The notes under the pieces are model-generated. The model worked only from the letters and a program-made list of their open reading frames with translations, searched no databases and was not told where the DNA came from. The translations under genes and the position numbers were made by a program. Of a DNA stretch of 18,183 bases, positions 7,384 to 15,241 are shown piece after piece. Each line of letters opens with the position of its first letter. Position 1 is the stretch's first letter. Source of the stretch: CBDAPI01 sp964565865 (lineage in GTDB: Bacteria > Acidobacteriota > UBA6911 > RPQK01 > CBDAPI01); contig CAZMGM010000042.1 in NCBI GenBank assembly GCA_964565865.1, forward strand, positions 1-18,183, written 5' to 3'.

Positions 7384-8184
7384 TTGGCCAGTTTCGTCAT
7401 AGGCGATGTTCACGGGTGTTACCGGACCCTTGTGTCTCTGCTGGGGGTGCTCGGCTACCGTTCAGGGGTCGATACGATCTGGATGGTGGGAGATCTCGTG
7501 AACCGCGGACCAGACTCTCTGGCAGTAACTCGCTGGGCCATCGACCAGGTCAATGTGGATACAGTTCTGGGGAATCACGAGCTTCTCCTGCTAGCCTGTG
7601 CCTGGGGTGTTGCAAAACCGCGGGAACACGACAATTTGGATTCGTTCTTGGAGGCCAAGGACTGTTTTCGACTTGTAGATTGGCTGCGACGACGGCCGCT
7701 CTTGGCCGAGCAGGAAGATCATATGATTGTTCATGGCGGTCTGCTGCCTCAGTGGACACTGGGAACCGCCAAGGCTCTGGCGCGGGAAGTCGAGAACAAC
7801 CTGCGCAGTCCGGGTGCGGCCGACTTCCTGAAAAGGATCCTCAACGATCGCGAATGGAAGCAGGAGCAGGATCTCAGAGGGGAAGAACGAGCCCGGGCGG
7901 CAGCCCGGGTCTTCACGAGCTTAAGAACTTGTCGTCCGGATGGAGTTCCCTGTTTTCGCTTTACAGGTCCTCCGGAAGAAGCCCCCCGTTCTTATCGACC
8001 CTGGTACAAGCTTCGCAAAGACGACCACTGCAAGATTCTCTTTGGGCACTGGGCCGCTCTCGGTCATCGGCGTTTCCCTGGCTACGAAGGTCTGGATTCC
8101 GGGTGTGGCTGGGGGGGAGAGCTTACGGCCCTCAGGCTGGAGGACGGGGCGGTTTTCCAGGCTGAGAACCTTGACTTTGGCTGA
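7384..8184 (+). CDS. apaH: Symmetrical bis(5'-nucleosyl)-tetraphosphatase (Ap4A hydrolase)
   Basis: A cytoplasmic metallophosphatase that cuts Ap4A symmetrically into two ADP; in proteobacteria it also decaps NpnN-capped RNA. It is 266 aa (E. coli ApaH is 280). Metal-binding motifs are in order: GDVHG (7-11), GDLVNRGPDS (36-45), GNHE (63-66), HGG (117-119) and GHWAALG (221-227). ApaH-specific blocks are also present: LLNWLRRQP-like LVDWLRRRPLL, PQWTLGTAKALAREVE and LDSGCGWGGELTALRLED. The start is TTG: an in-frame stop sits at 7369-7371, no other start codon lies before GDVHG, and GAGG is spaced six bases from it. Its end overlaps the convergent lipB by 53 bp. The usual proteobacterial neighbours (ksgA, apaG) are absent. 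Confidence 0.95.
   Translation: MASFVIGDVHGCYRTLVSLLGVLGYRSGVDTIWMVGDLVNRGPDSLAVTRWAIDQVNVDTVLGNHELLLLACAWGVAKPREHDNLDSFLEAKDCFRLVDWLRRRPLLAEQEDHMIVHGGLLPQWTLGTAKALAREVENNLRSPGAADFLKRILNDREWKQEQDLRGEERARAAARVFTSLRTCRPDGVPCFRFTGPPEEAPRSYRPWYKLRKDDHCKILFGHWAALGHRRFPGYEGLDSGCGWGGELTALRLEDGAVFQAENLDFG
8132..8184. other. 53-bp tail-to-tail overlap of apaH and lipB
   Basis: The two convergent reading frames share 53 bp encoding the last residues of ApaH (ending AENLDFG) and the last residues of LipB (ending PPRPPA). There is no room for a terminator between them, so transcripts must run into each other. ApaH's end is close to the family core, so the non-core extension is on the LipB side. Confidence 0.85.
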
Positions 8185-8830
8185 TTTCGTCTCTTCCGGC
8201 TGGAACAGGATCTAATGGCGACAAGACCTGAGCCAGTTGTCGAGTCACGACAGATTCAACCTCACGAATCGAGACGAAGTGTCCTAGCAGTGCGGACATC
8301 GAAGTTACCGGGCAGTCCCGGATGCCACAGGCGTCAATCATGCCGAAATAGTGCAGATCGGGAGCTACGTTCAATGCAAACCCGTGCATCGTGATCCACT
8401 TCCGCACACTCACGCCGATGGACGCTAGCTTTCCCTCTTCGGTCCAGACGCCGGTCAGACCCTTCCGGCGGTACCCGGTTAACCCAAACTCCGAAACCGT
8501 GCGCATGAGACACTCCTCGAGGTTGCGCAGGTAGGAGTGAATATCACGAGCGCGCCGGCGCAGGTCGAGTATAGGATAGCCGACGAGTTGCCCGGGTCCG
8601 TGGTAGGTGATATCTCCTCCACGGGAGACATCATAGGTGGGGATAGATGAATCGAGCTGAGGATCGGATTGGTCCGCCGTTCGAAAACTGCGCCCAACCG
8701 TAAAGACGTGAGGGTGTTCGAGCAGGAAGATTCTTTCGGGGCTGAGCCCGGCACTCACGGATTCAAGAGCCCGTTCCTGCAGAACTAGGGCCTCATCATA
8801 GGCAACCAAACCCAGGCTTTCGATTCTCAC
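8132..8830 (-). CDS. lipB: Lipoyl(octanoyl) transferase
   Basis: Moves the octanoyl group from octanoyl-ACP to the lipoyl domains of 2-oxoacid dehydrogenases and GcvH, the first step of de novo lipoate assembly. It is 232 aa. The signature RGGDITYHGPGQLVGYPI is at 70-87. The catalytic pair is visible: K134 in EGKLASIG and C168 in DACGIRDCPVTS, matching the lysine-cysteine dyad of characterised LipB enzymes. The middle VRKWITMHGFALN is also conserved. The start is GTG at 8830; an ATG eight bases further upstream is out of frame and stops at once. The tail (about 205-232, ending GKPPRPPA) goes beyond the conserved core and is what overlaps apaH. No lipA is visible in the window. Confidence 0.96.
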   Translation of the reverse strand: MRIESLGLVAYDEALVLQERALESVSAGLSPERIFLLEHPHVFTVGRSFRTADQSDPQLDSSIPTYDVSRGGDITYHGPGQLVGYPILDLRRRARDIHSYLRNLEECLMRTVSEFGLTGYRRKGLTGVWTEEGKLASIGVSVRKWITMHGFALNVAPDLHYFGMIDACGIRDCPVTSMSALLGHFVSIREVESVVTRQLAQVLSPLDPVPAGRDEISQSQGSQPGKPPRPPA

Positions 8831-9006
8831 CGTTTCATTCTAACCCGGACGATTCACTGAGACCCATGAAAGGTCCAGGCTAATGTAGGGAGGCTGAGTG
8901 TTTTCTGTTTCGCATTGCCATATTTCAGGTTCCATGAACTCTTCTCTACCTTCAATTAATAAGCAGCAACCCGTACACCGCCCAGGGCTGCTACAATCGA
9001 AAAGTC

Positions 9007-11337
9007 TTGCCTCTGAAGAGAATCAATCGCGTTATCTATCAGGAAGTCATCCCGCCGAGCGTGTTGGCTTTCATAGTCCTGACTTTCGTCGTGTTCAGTC
9101 GCGAGTTTGGACGCTTTACGGAACTCTTGATCAAGAAGAATGCCGATGGTGTCACCGTCCTCAAAGTGGTTCTCTTTCTGCTGCCCAGCATTCTGGTGTT
9201 CACGGTCCCGATCGCATTCCTGGTGGGGACTCTAATCGGGTTCAGCCGGCTCTCTTCCGAGAGCGAGATTGTAGCCATGCGAGCCGGCGGCGTCGGTCTG
9301 ATCCAGCTCCTCAGCCCCGTCCTAAAGCTCGGGACGGGAGTCTCTTTGCTGACCCTGATGTTGACGCTCTTCCTGCTACCCCAGGGAAGTTGGAACCTCA
9401 AGGTGGTCCGCGAAGAGATTGGAGTGCAGCCCGTCCGCTCCCAAATCAAGCCGCGGGTATTCAACGAGGATTTTCCGGGCATCCTTCTCTACGTTCATGA
9501 TGTCGAGGTGGGAAGTGACGTGTGGAAAGGGGTCCTGCTTGCCCGTGTGCCGGAAGAAGGCAGGCGCCAGGTCGTTCTGAGTCGCACCGGGCAGATAGTG
9601 ATCGGACCGGATGCTCGCCGGGTTCAGGTTTTTCTGAAGGACGGAGCCAACTACGACTTTAACGAAAACGATCCGGGCCGATACAGCGTCAGCAGTTTTG
9701 GGTTGCTGGGAGTGGCGGTCGATCTCCCCGAAGCGGAGCCGGTTGCACAGCGGCCCAAGAAACCGATCGAGAAATCCGTACGGGAGTTATTGCGGGATGT
9801 TAGTCAAGCGCCCGGGGATGTGGAGTTCCAGAGTCGTATAGAGATACACAGACGAATTGCTCTGGCCTTTGCGCCACTTGTTTTTTCAGTTCTGGGAGTG
9901 ACCCTAGGGATCAGGGCCCATCGCGGAGGACGTGGTTACGGAGCCATCGTCAGTCTGGTTGTAGCGTTTGCCTTCTATATGTTGTTTGCCACAGGGTCCA
10001 GAATGGCCAGTCAGGGGGCGATCCACTGGATTGTCGGAGTCTGGGGAGCGAATCTTCTGCTGGGAGCGGCGGCCCTGGCCAGCCTCCGATTCGCTTCTCT
10101 TGCAGCGGGAGACGGTTCGTTTTATTGGAGGCACGGTCGAAGTGGACGACTGCTCTCGTCCGTGGTTAGTGGGCTTGGCCAAGGGGCCAGACGGTTGCGT
10201 CTGGTACATCGGAAATTCGAACGCCGGAAGTCTCCAAAGGTGCGATTAGGACTCGCTCGCGTCATTGATCTATATCTGATCAAAACTTTCCTGATCTACG
10301 TGTTTCCGACCCTTTTCATCTGCCTGGGTTTGTTTTACCTCTTTACTTTTCTTGAGCTCATTGATGACCTGGTTGCAAACGAGCAGTCCTACGCTCTCCT
10401 GGCGGAATACTTCGTGTACCTTCTCCCTCACGCCTTGATGCTCTTGATTCCGATTTCGATGCTCATTGCAACTCTCACGACCTTCGGCCTGATGGAAAAG
10501 ACGGCCCAGATGACCGCCTTCAAAGCCAGTGGAATAAGCCTCTACCGGTTGGCAGTTCCTGTCGTCATGGTGGCACTGGTGGCTAGTGTTGCAACGTTTC
10601 TTCTTCAGGAATACGTTTTGCCTTATGCCAATCAACGTCAGGATAATCTCCGAAACGTCATTCAGGGCCGTCCGATTCAAACCTTCTATCATCCCGGCCG
10701 CAACTGGATTTTCGGAGACGGAAACCGACTGTACAACTACAACTACTTCAATCCCGATCGAAATCTTTTTGCCGAGATTTCCATATACGAAATTGACATT
10801 TCCGGGAGCAGGCTGAACCGCCACATCTACGCCTATCGGTCTCAGTGGGACCGGGAGAAGCAGGCCTGGAATTTTCACCAGGGTTGGATCCGCGACCTCA
10901 CTCCCGGGAACGAGGGTGTTACGTTTTTTGAGGATAACCTCCTGGAATTACCTGAGAAGCCGGAATACTTCGTGCGGGAGGTAAAGGAATCGACGAAAAT
11001 GACCTATCTTGAGCTCAATCAGTATTTGAATACACTGCAGGAGGCTGGTCTGGAAGTGGGCCATTTGCGAACCGATCTACACACCAAGATTGCTTTTCCG
11101 TTCGTGAGTCTGGTTATGGCTGTCCTGGGAATCCCCTTTGCCCTCTCGGTAGGCAGGAAAGGGGCTCTCTACGGGGTGGCCGCCGGAGTCTTTCTGGGAA
11201 TCTTCTACTGGGGAACATTCGGCGTTTTCGGTGTCCTGGGCACTAACGGGTTCTTGGCTCCTGCCCTCGCTGCCTGGGGACCTAATCTCATCTTTGCTTC
11301 CAGCAGTCTCGCTCTTCTTCTCAGCGCGCGCACCTAA
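9007..11337 (+). CDS. LPS transport permease, LptF and LptG modules in one polypeptide
   Basis: Inner-membrane permease of the Lpt machine, which with the LptB ATPase extracts LPS and hands it to LptC. LptF and LptG are normally separate proteins of about 350-400 aa; here one 776-aa chain contains both. Module 1 (1-365) has membrane segments near 16-32, 52-75 and 105-125, a periplasmic jellyroll (about 130-245), then three more segments near 286-362. Module 2 (415-776) repeats this at about 425-447, 470-490, 515-533, jellyroll 540-650, and 693-774. The LptB-coupling loops are SSESEIVAMRAGG (83-95) and MEKTAQMTAFKASGIS (496-511). A basic linker (about 370-415) joins them. TTG 9007 gives the expected N-terminus (LKRINRVIYQEV); no strong Shine-Dalgarno sequence is seen. 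I infer the order LptF-LptG but cannot prove which module is which. Confidence 0.93.
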   Translation: MPLKRINRVIYQEVIPPSVLAFIVLTFVVFSREFGRFTELLIKKNADGVTVLKVVLFLLPSILVFTVPIAFLVGTLIGFSRLSSESEIVAMRAGGVGLIQLLSPVLKLGTGVSLLTLMLTLFLLPQGSWNLKVVREEIGVQPVRSQIKPRVFNEDFPGILLYVHDVEVGSDVWKGVLLARVPEEGRRQVVLSRTGQIVIGPDARRVQVFLKDGANYDFNENDPGRYSVSSFGLLGVAVDLPEAEPVAQRPKKPIEKSVRELLRDVSQAPGDVEFQSRIEIHRRIALAFAPLVFSVLGVTLGIRAHRGGRGYGAIVSLVVAFAFYMLFATGSRMASQGAIHWIVGVWGANLLLGAAALASLRFASLAAGDGSFYWRHGRSGRLLSSVVSGLGQGARRLRLVHRKFERRKSPKVRLGLARVIDLYLIKTFLIYVFPTLFICLGLFYLFTFLELIDDLVANEQSYALLAEYFVYLLPHALMLLIPISMLIATLTTFGLMEKTAQMTAFKASGISLYRLAVPVVMVALVASVATFLLQEYVLPYANQRQDNLRNVIQGRPIQTFYHPGRNWIFGDGNRLYNYNYFNPDRNLFAEISIYEIDISGSRLNRHIYAYRSQWDREKQAWNFHQGWIRDLTPGNEGVTFFEDNLLELPEKPEYFVREVKESTKMTYLELNQYLNTLQEAGLEVGHLRTDLHTKIAFPFVSLVMAVLGIPFALSVGRKGALYGVAAGVFLGIFYWGTFGVFGVLGTNGFLAPALAAWGPNLIFASSSLALLLSART

Positions 11338-11375
11338 ACCCCAACCTTCAACATCCCCTGTGCTACCATGACCGC

Positions 11376-12447
11376 ATGTTGCAGGTGGCTCGAGACCTTC
11401 GGATTGCGAGCCGTCTCCTTGTCAAACGAGGTCTGCCCGTCAATCTCATCTTTTTNNNNNNNNNNGAAATGCAATCTCTTGTGCAAGCACTGTTTCTACT
11501 GGGAGGAACTTAACCGGCCCAAGAGAGAGCTATCCCTGGATGAAATCGAGGTAATTGCAAAGAGCCTTCCGAATCTTCTTTCTCTGTCTCTGACCGGTGG
11601 GGAGCCTTATTTGAGGCCTGATCTGCCTCGGATCGCGGCCGCGTTTGAGAAATACTCACGAGTTCAGAACATCCAGATTCCCTCCAATGGTCTCCTTGTG
11701 GACAAGACGATCGAGAGGGCCGCGGCGCTACTGAAACGGGTCAGGAAGGCACGGGTGTGTACCGGTGTCTCACTCGACGGTCCCAAGGAGATCCACGATG
11801 ATATCCGCCAGAACGGTCGAAGCTTCGAACAGGCGATTCTCTGCCTCCAGGAATTCAAGAAACTAAAGAGTCAGCATCCTAATCTCTCGGTTGGAGTCGC
11901 CCTTACGGTTACCTCTGCAAACCAGTATGTTCTCGACGAGTTTTATCGCTACGTTGAGGAGGATCTGGAGCCCGACGCCATCACGATTACCCTGACCCGA
12001 GGCGATCCGATCGACTCGTCCCTGAAGAACGTAGACCTTATGAAATATCAGGTATTTGCCGAACGGGTGATTCGTTATCGCAAGGCTCACCGTATGAGTG
12101 ACGGCTGGAAGGATCGCCTGATCATCGCGAAAGAAGAAGAAACCTACCGACTGATTGGGCAAGCCGCAAGTGCGACCTCCCGGATAGCGCCCTGCTACGG
12201 GGGTGAGTTGGTTGGTGTTCTGAGTGAGACCGGAGAGGTCTATGTGTGTGAAACCCTGGAGAAAAGCATGGGTAATGTCCGTGATTTCGATTGCGATTTT
12301 GGCGCTCTCTGGGGGGCGCAACAGGCTCGGAAAGCCCGAAGCTACCAGAAGGAACTCGGCTGTCAGTGTACCTATGAGTGCGCTATGAGCGTCAACACGC
12401 TATTCAATCCCCGCAAGGCAGCACGAATCTTCTGGAACGCGCTCTGA
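11376..12447 (+). CDS. Radical SAM protein with SPASM-like C-terminus; reading frame broken by a 10-N gap
   Basis: An iron-sulfur enzyme that cleaves S-adenosylmethionine to start radical chemistry. The cluster motif CNLLCKHC (Cys codons at 11470, 11482 and 11491) follows the gap; LTGGEPYLRPDL, VSLDGPKEIHD and a late cysteine set (APCYGG, VYVCE, CQCTYEC) suggest a SPASM/twitch-type auxiliary cluster region. A frame open from ATG 11368 reads across the Ns but gives an atypical N-terminus. In the frame starting at ATG 11376, the bases before the gap encode VKRGLPVNLIFF, exactly what precedes the cluster motif in this family. I therefore place the start at 11376; the two halves join in frame only if the real gap is a multiple of three bases. 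It lies 38 bp after the lptFG fusion. The substrate is unknown. Confidence 0.85.
11456..11465. other. Assembly gap (10 Ns)
   Basis: Ten consecutive Ns lie inside the radical SAM gene, two bases into the codon after LIF and just before the KCNLLCKHC cluster motif. The round number suggests a placeholder of unknown length rather than a measured one. Confidence 0.95.
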
Positions 12448-12570
12448 GTGGGTTATGGCGCTGGCCGCTGCTGGTGCGGTTCGGGCTGCTAGACCCTTGC
12501 GGTTTTTCCCCCAGCTTCTGCCGGGGCTCTGATTTACCTGCAACGGTGCGACGTAGAAAACATCAGGCCG
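12448..12570. other. Short spacer between two convergent genes; weak terminator candidates
   Basis: This 123-bp spacer separates the ends of the radical SAM and glycosyltransferase genes. It has a GCGG followed by five Ts (around 12500-12508) and a CCCC/GGGG pair that could form a short stem around AGCTTCTGCC. Neither is a strong intrinsic terminator. Confidence 0.3.
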
Positions 12571-13623
12571 TCAACCCATCTTCAGCCACCGTCTCAGATA
12601 GGACCTGAGGGTGAAATACTCGGAGACCAGCATTTCAAAGAACAGGAAAGCCGCTGCGTGAAAAGCGAACCAGAGACCCCTGCTTCGTTTGCAAAGCCTC
12701 AGAAACCTTAGATTGAAAAGTCCGAAACAGATGATGAGGACCAGACAAATAAACAACCCGGTGGGTTGAATCTCGGACAGCAGGCCCAGCGCCAGAGCAG
12801 GACCGGGAATAGCCAGCGAGAGGAGTCGCCGCCACCGGTGTGCCCGCAGGGCGAACGCCTTCTCTCCGGGGCCCAGCTTCAGTCCGGCTAGATTCTCGAT
12901 CCGCCGGGAATTCTCGCTGAGAACCTGGCGAAGTCGGTAGTGTTTCAAATGGGTGCCGCTGATGCGTCGATCGATGATAAAGCGATAGCCTTGGCTTCCC
13001 AGTTTCACTCCAAGCTGGAAGTCCTCACCGGTGAGTAAATCGGTGTTGAAACCCTTAAACTCGAGCAGGAGTATGCGCTCGATACAGAAAACAGGGGTGT
13101 GAATGTAGGGGCTGAGGGCCTCGGTGCTCAGGTAGAGGTGACGTGTGTACAGGTTCTTGTAATTGGAAAGAAAATCAGCATGGGGCGTCTCCTCATCGTA
13201 GAGCCCCAGAACTCCCTTGACCTCAGGCCGGTGAGAGTAGAGATCCAGAGACTCCCGTATCCATTCGATGGCTTTGGAGGGTAACAAGACATCAGAGTCG
13301 AGGAACAGGACATAGGGGTGCGAGGCCTTTTGCATTCCCGTGTTCCGGGCCCCCGCCGGACCGGTTCGGCGGTCGTGGCGGATGAAACAGGGTGCCGGAC
13401 TCCCCTGCCAGGTCCGTATGGCCACTTGGGTATCGTCTGACGAAGCATCGTCCACTACCAGCGTTTCAACCAACTTCAAGTGGTTTCGACTCAGAGCCTT
13501 AAGGCATTGTTCAAGATAATGATGGGAGTTTCGCGTCGGAATAACGACGCTGAGAGGATAGGCGTCTGCTAACTGCTCCCTGGTAAGGGGTCTGGCCGTG
13601 CGGCGGCGAGTTGAGGTTGACAA
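12571..13623 (-). CDS. Family 2 glycosyltransferase with C-terminal membrane segments
   Basis: Transfers a sugar from a nucleotide-sugar donor to an acceptor, probably at the cytoplasmic face of the inner membrane. It is 350 aa. GT-A fold motifs are in order: LSVVIPTRN (24-32), VVDDASSDDT (56-65), GPAGARNTG (88-96), the metal-binding DSD in FLDSDV (107-112) and TGEDFQLG (198-205), which carries the catalytic acidic pair. Two hydrophobic segments (about 268-308 and 316-336) suggest membrane anchoring. The start is TTG at 13623, supported by a strong AGGAGA (plus-strand 13628-13633) five bases upstream. It diverges from the MBOAT operon across 230 bp and converges on the radical SAM gene. Donor and acceptor are unknown; the context suggests an envelope glycolipid or polysaccharide. 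Confidence 0.92.
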   Translation of the reverse strand: MSTSTRRRTARPLTREQLADAYPLSVVIPTRNSHHYLEQCLKALSRNHLKLVETLVVDDASSDDTQVAIRTWQGSPAPCFIRHDRRTGPAGARNTGMQKASHPYVLFLDSDVLLPSKAIEWIRESLDLYSHRPEVKGVLGLYDEETPHADFLSNYKNLYTRHLYLSTEALSPYIHTPVFCIERILLLEFKGFNTDLLTGEDFQLGVKLGSQGYRFIIDRRISGTHLKHYRLRQVLSENSRRIENLAGLKLGPGEKAFALRAHRWRRLLSLAIPGPALALGLLSEIQPTGLFICLVLIICFGLFNLRFLRLCKRSRGLWFAFHAAAFLFFEMLVSEYFTLRSYLRRWLKMG

Positions 13624-13853
13624 TGTTTCTCCTGTCCGAAGCAGGTGCTGGCGGTACCCACGACGTGCCCTGGCTTCCGGTATTCACTACGTTACCTCGA
13701 TGAGGACTCACGGGGGTTGCTCCGCCGGGCACCAATCGGGGCGAAACTTGTCTCCCAATCAGCCTGGCCGTGCACCCGAGTTGCGCGTGCGTCTTTCTCT
13801 GATCCAAGAGCGTGAACGCCGAGTGATATAAAATATCCGCTCGGGCCTGCCCA
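13624..13853. other. Divergent control region between glycosyltransferase and MBOAT operon
   Basis: Both flanking genes must be driven from this 230-bp spacer unless read-through occurs. The glycosyltransferase ribosome site is at its left end. The only AT-rich tract is at 13825-13836 and contains TATAAA (13827-13832), a plausible -10 for the MBOAT operon with a leader of about 15 bases, though no good -35 is seen 16-18 bp upstream. No convincing gene or hairpin is present. Confidence 0.45.
13827..13832 (+). promoter_or_regulatory. Possible -10 element of the MBOAT operon
   Basis: TATAAA stands out in an otherwise GC-rich spacer and ends 21 bp before the ATG at 13854. The matching -35 is absent or poor, so the call is weak. 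The MBOAT start itself has no visible Shine-Dalgarno sequence, which fits a short-leader transcript. Confidence 0.25.
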
Positions 13854-15224
13854 ATGGAACTGCACTCACCAATTTATCTTCTATTTTTGGTCGTGGCTGC
13901 CGCAATGTTGACGGTCGTCAGGAGCCGCGCTGGACGGATGCTCCTTTTTCTGGGTCTGAGCTACGGGTTTTATCTGGGTTGGAGCGCAACCCTGCTGCTG
14001 CTGCTCCTGGCCTCGTCTCTGTTCAACTTTATAATGTTTCGACTTTTGGGGCGACATCGGTCCTCCAGTCTGATCTGGGTGGGTGTCGCGGTCAATCTCT
14101 TGATTTTGCTGTCGGCGCGTAGCCTAAGTACATGGCTAGCTCCGGCCGTCCCAGAACTAGGGCTGCTGCCGGTCGGGGTTTCTTTTTACACGTTGCAGGG
14201 TCTCGGCTCGCTGATCGACCGCTATCGGGGATACGACGAGCAGCTGTCAGTGTTGGAGTTTCTGGTCTTCATGGCTCTGTGGCCAGTGATTCTAGCCGGT
14301 CCCATCTGCCGACTCCCTGAAATGCTCCCTCAGTTCCGACAGACTCGCGCCTGGGTAGAGGCCCGGTGGGAAGGCATTCGGAGAATTGTCCTGGGACTGT
14401 TTATGAAAGTGGTTCTGGCAGACTCGTTGGCACAGGGGCTGTTCGGTAAGGGAGGTGTCGACTCCGGCTTCGATCAGGCGCAGGTCTGGAGTTCCACAGA
14501 TGTCGTTTCCCTCGCTTTCGGCTACGGCCTGCAACTGTTCTTCGACTTTGCGGGATACAGCCACATCGCAATAGGATCGGCCTTGCTGGTGGGAATCCGA
14601 TTACGGGAGAACTTTCGCAGCCCTTTTGAGGCGATCTCTCCAAGCGATTTCTGGACCCGCTGGCACGTGTCACTCTCCTCTTGGATCCGAGATTACGTGT
14701 TTTTCCCACTAGCCGCCCGGTGGAGAAGCCAAAAGGGTCGTTTACTGGCCGTTGTTGGGGCGATGTGTGTGTTCGGGGCCTGGCATGGGCTAACGGCAAC
14801 TTTTGTGATCTGGGGCTTGTATCATGGTCTGGCACTGAGCATTCAGAGAGTTCTTGAGAGAAGTAGTCTGCCGATCCTCAAGGCGCCCTCCATTGTGCGC
14901 TGGGCGTTGACTTGCCTCTTCATCAATCTGGGCTGGGTTCTTTTTCGTGTTGACAGTTTGGAACAGGCGGGACGAATGTATGGAGCGCTGTTTTCGATCG
15001 GGCAGCCGGCCAGCATGAGTGCCAGCTTCCAATTCGTTGTGATCGCGATGATGGCTGGACATCTTCTCCTGTGTGTGTTGAGACCATGGTTCCTCAAGTG
15101 GACGGACGGAAACCAGATTCAGGCCGTTCTCCGCCTGGTGTCACCGGCCTATGTGGCGGCAATGTTATTGCTGACGTTGGCCTGGGGCGAAGGTCAGTCT
15201 CCTTTCGTTTACGTCCAATTCTAG
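13854..15224 (+). CDS. MBOAT-family membrane-bound O-acyltransferase (AlgI/DltB-like)
   Basis: Multi-pass inner-membrane enzyme that transfers an acyl group from a cytoplasmic carrier to a hydroxyl on an extracytoplasmic acceptor. It is 456 aa, typical for the bacterial AlgI/DltB/PatA group. Signature blocks are LLPVGVSFYTLQGLGSLIDRYRG (split across 104-126), LQLFFDFAGYSHIAIG (226-241), RENFRSPF (251-258), DFWTRWHVSLSSWIRDYVFF (265-284) and GAWHG...WGLYHG (308-325). H311 is the expected catalytic histidine; H271 and H324 are also conserved positions. It is the first gene of a + strand operon; the ligase begins 17 bp after its stop. No DltD, AlgJ or AlgX-like partner is visible before the window ends. 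The acyl group could be a short acid or a fatty acid; the neighbours favour an ACP-borne acyl group. Confidence 0.94.
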   Translation: MELHSPIYLLFLVVAAAMLTVVRSRAGRMLLFLGLSYGFYLGWSATLLLLLLASSLFNFIMFRLLGRHRSSSLIWVGVAVNLLILLSARSLSTWLAPAVPELGLLPVGVSFYTLQGLGSLIDRYRGYDEQLSVLEFLVFMALWPVILAGPICRLPEMLPQFRQTRAWVEARWEGIRRIVLGLFMKVVLADSLAQGLFGKGGVDSGFDQAQVWSSTDVVSLAFGYGLQLFFDFAGYSHIAIGSALLVGIRLRENFRSPFEAISPSDFWTRWHVSLSSWIRDYVFFPLAARWRSQKGRLLAVVGAMCVFGAWHGLTATFVIWGLYHGLALSIQRVLERSSLPILKAPSIVRWALTCLFINLGWVLFRVDSLEQAGRMYGALFSIGQPASMSASFQFVVIAMMAGHLLLCVLRPWFLKWTDGNQIQAVLRLVSPAYVAAMLLLTLAWGEGQSPFVYVQF

Positions 15225-15241
15225 ATACGCCTGGCAAAGCG

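Noticed and set aside
7323..8165. 280-codon open frame on the + strand over apaH
   Set aside because: It is a shadow of apaH in another frame, with low-complexity Ser/Arg/Gly-rich translation; the apaH frame carries all catalytic motifs.
8992..8997. TACAAT as a -10 element for the lptFG fusion
   Set aside because: The hexamer is good, but no -35 lies at 16-18 bp and transcription would begin only a few bases before the TTG start, which would need leaderless initiation on TTG.
8898..9500. 200-codon open frame overlapping the start of the lptFG fusion
   Set aside because: It reads Ser/Arg/Pro-rich with no recognisable domain and runs through the conserved N-terminus of the permease in the wrong frame.
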